DNA from: Motacilla alba alba
Lineage: Eukaryota; Chordata; Aves; Passeriformes; Motacillidae
NCBI RefSeq assembly: GCF_015832195.1
Contig: NC_052017.1
Coordinates: forward strand, 67,457,801-67,521,800
Length of the DNA: 64,000 nt
Direction: 5' to 3'
Made by a program: the position numbers and the translations under genes. This document shows, piece by piece, positions 61,076 through 64,000 of the stretch (its first letter is position 1; the number at the start of each line of letters is the position of its first letter). Below the pieces are notes generated by a model. It saw nothing but the letters and a program-made list of their open reading frames with translations, ran no database searches and was not told where the DNA came from.

Positions 61076-64000
61076 ATTATTACCTCTAGACCACAAAAGC
61101 TACCAATTAGCTTGGATATGTATTACATCAGTAGCCATCCTGTTCTGGGAATTTACAAGGCAGGCGTCTCTGAAGCAGTCATTCCAGAACTGGGTATCAG
61201 TTTCTGGAATTTTATGGGGCAGGTAATATTAGACAAAGTGAATGTTAAGACACAATTAAGGTAATTTTCCATTTCCATGTAATCTCAAATATATTTCTAC
61301 TGGTATGTTTAGACATCACCACAAATTCCACTATCAAATAAATATACAAATATTTCACCTTAGAAAATCCATGTTTAAGAATTCTGTTGTGGTACTTCCC
61401 TGTCAGGTGCACCAGAAGGAAGCTACCCCACTGCAGCTTTCACATAGCAGTAGTTAAGATTTGCCACTGACAGAAGAAAAAGCAAACCTGCAATTGCATG
61501 CAACCACAAGAGGCCCTGAATTAAGTATTTCTGGTCAACCTGTAAATGAAGGCAATTTTCTCATTTGCACAGTGAGCCAGGATACCTTTTCTGTCACTGT
61601 CCAGTGTCAAAAGTATCACTTTACACTCCAAACCTTCTGGACTAGTACCTCTTAGGAAGTATATTGTTCTTGAGGGCATTTTTCCTCTTTCTTACAGCAA
61701 ACTGTTACCTGTTACAGAACTATAAAGATCCTTGTAAATATCCTGTGATAGCCCATAAACTGCAGACTATATTTAAATGTTGAGACATGAATTTTAATTT
61801 GTCAAACTCTTGCAGAAACACTTGAAATTAGGTGGTCTTTACTGGTATGTTGAAAAGAAAATATAAAGGACAACAAGTATCAATATTTTCATTAAGCACA
61901 CAGAGAATTTTCCTTTAAATTTAACAATGAAGCATTCCAATTCATTTCAGTGGTGACCCTATGAAGCTGGTTCTTTAAAAGCCTGAGGTCATATTTACCT
62001 TGCAAACAACAGGCTAGATTTGTCAACTTTCTAGGATATGTTTAAAACCAGACAGAGTCAAAGATTTTCAGAAAAGTCTTGGCTAATGCTTCACTGCTTA
62101 TGTCATTAAATAGGTCCAAAAAACAATTTGAACAGTCTTAAAGTGAAGAGCATGCATGGCACAAGGACAAATGGGTTATTAGAATACACATGCTGTTTCT
62201 TTAAGCCTGAGACAGGAAGCCAGATCCTGGACAGGAAAAGTTTGTAGCAGAATTCACTTAACTGAAGCTCTGCCAGTTTATAATTAATGACCTCACTCAT
62301 TATATTTTGTTTTTTCTTTTTAAACCTTAACCAGGCATTTGTTTGACCAAAAACATGTACAGCTAGCAAACAAAATGAAACTAGAAGATGACTTTCCTGT
62401 ATGATGTCAAGGTAGAAGTGATACGATTAATGTGGAAAGTCACTATTTCAATACATATCCTAGTAGTATATAAATCTGTGAGATATTCTGAGAATGTGTA
62501 TTTCCCTCCACCCTCTGAATAACAGCCTTAATACAAATGAGCTCAGGTCCAGTAACAAGGCTATTAGCTCACATACCTAGAGCCCAAGTGATCTATAAAT
62601 CATTTACCTTCACACAGAAAAAGAGATGAAAATAACTATGGCACCATTTTAAAAGAAAGGATGAGGGTCACTGGGAAATATGTGGGAAAAGAAAGGATTG
62701 TCACTGTGGAATGAGGAGGAACAAGCATAGGACACAGATTATTCAAACGTAGTGCATAATTTTTTGCAAAGTCTGGAGATAAAAATGAAACAGAAAGTGC
62801 AACTGATTCAGCAGTGTCAACTACTGAAACTGCAGGTCACTGTGCAATAAAAGAGTCAGTTCACTACAAACACTAGGAATTGCATGTGTGGAGAAAAAAA
62901 AAAAGTAAAAGTAAGAAAGAAGTGAGTTTGCTGCATGCTGCAAATATCTGCAAACAACATCACCTGCCCAGAGTGAGCAAGCAATGCATAGCAAAGACAG
63001 CTATAGATCTTGGGATTCAGATTTTTAAAAGTGGAACAATCTTTAAAATCTCATAGGCAAAACATTTTGAATTTTCAACTGATTCAGGAAGAGCACACAC
63101 TTCATTTAAATTTAAACTTGATCAAAATTTGAGGCATGCATAAATTAAAGCATCCCAAGGCTGCCCTTGATAGTGGGATGGTTTTCCCTTCTACAGAGGA
63201 GGAAGGTATGGCAGTGAGCACAGCCCAGTCCTGCATGGAGACAGCAAAATGCTGGGCTCTTCTGGTGCCAGTCAAAAAATCATAACCATAATCTAGGAAA
63301 TTCACTGAGGAAAAAAAAAAAAGGGGGAAAACCAAAGAGAAAAAAGAAATACATTCATTTTTCTTGCCATAGTGGAGTATATATTGGTGCAATGGAAGCA
63401 AATAAGGTATTATGCTGTGCTGCAAGCTTTACAAGAATAAAATTATGAAGTCTTCAGACTCTACAAAGTCTCACAGGTGCTAATGTCACCCCTAAGTTTG
63501 AGAAACAACAAAACAAGGTTAGGAAATCTCAGAAGGTCATGGCTGCTGGATTAGACAAGCCTGGCCAAAAAGCTGTGCTGTGACAGATCAGGAGGGTCAC
63601 TGGGACACTGGCTATAGGAACTGGGGGGATGACACTGGTACAACTCTCTCCAGTGGAATTATGATGTTTCCCCCCATAAATACACTTGGACCACTGCTGT
63701 TATTTTTTCCATAAAATTTTGGCTCCTACTCTTGGCCACCCAGTTTTGAAGAGACACAATCTCCAGCGCCCCAAAAAAACCACAACACAAAGCCACCACC
63801 AGCACAACCACCCCACACACCTACAACCAACCTCTACAGGTTGCTTGAAATCAAGTAAAAAACCTAATGATAAAGGATAACGAGGAAAGAAAAGAGAATA
63901 GATGTTTTTGAGACTGGTGGTAGAACAAGGAATTATTCACAAAGGGTAACAACCACTGCAAGATGAGAGAAGCAAGGTGTATGAATAATTGAAAAATACA

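Larger units (their letters stand above)
38363..64000 (-). other. 3' part of a large CDYL intron
   Basis: At least 25.6 kb between the acceptor at 38363 and the window end. No minus-strand ORF resembles the chromodomain or the Ser/Lys-rich middle region of CDYL, so those exons lie beyond 64000. The stretch holds CR1 fragments (about 42190, 47247, 52735, 54500, 60112), short duplications (46858), an inverted repeat (57277) and a T25 run (55606-55630). A GC-richer patch at 55850-56290 is unexplained but CpG-poor. All ORFs look random. It may include alternative first exons, which sequence alone cannot show. Confidence 0.75.

Noticed and set aside
1..64000. tRNA, rRNA, microRNA or CRISPR-type arrays
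   Set aside because: I saw no cloverleaf with conserved tRNA box motifs, no rRNA sequence, no regularly spaced repeats and no convincing long hairpin beyond the short inverted repeat at 57277.

Overview
This is a stretch of vertebrate, almost certainly bird, nuclear DNA. It has long AT-rich introns, consensus GT-AG splice sites, many CR1 LINE fragments and solo retroviral LTRs. One LTR (5403-5984) resembles an ERVL-type LTR family I know from songbird genomes, so a passerine is the best guess (inference). Nothing prokaryotic, organellar or CRISPR-like is present. Most open reading frames here are chance ORFs in introns or repeats.

Two conserved protein-coding genes are supported and they are convergent. 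On the + strand, positions 1-7228 carry the 3' portion of RPP40, the p40 subunit of RNase P/MRP: five exons encoding the last 233 residues. On the - strand, positions 38362 down to 28959 carry the last five coding exons of CDYL (chromodomain Y-like): the end of the linker, the whole crotonase-fold domain and the stop, followed by a long 3' UTR. CDYL next to RPP40 tail to tail is the arrangement I know from human 6p25. The exon joins are in frame throughout in both genes.

Layout. 1-7.3 kb: RPP40 with two intronic solo LTRs. 7.3-26.8 kb: intergenic, with low-complexity tracts, two CR1 fragments and an unexplained CpG island near 20.2-20.6 kb. 26.8-29.0 kb: CDYL 3' UTR with polypurine and GT/TA repeat tracts. 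29.0-38.4 kb: CDYL exons and introns, including a 1-kb CR1. 38.4-64 kb: the 3' part of a very large CDYL intron, with no coding exon found and several CR1 pieces of different ages. The chromodomain exons must lie beyond position 64000.

The two genes act separately: RPP40 in tRNA/rRNA precursor processing, CDYL as a chromatin corepressor. I found no convincing new biological system. The best leads are the orphan CpG island, an LTR-like element with 11-bp perfect terminal inverted repeats, splice-site oddities in both genes, and an in-frame ATG that would give a 309-residue chromodomain-less CDYL.
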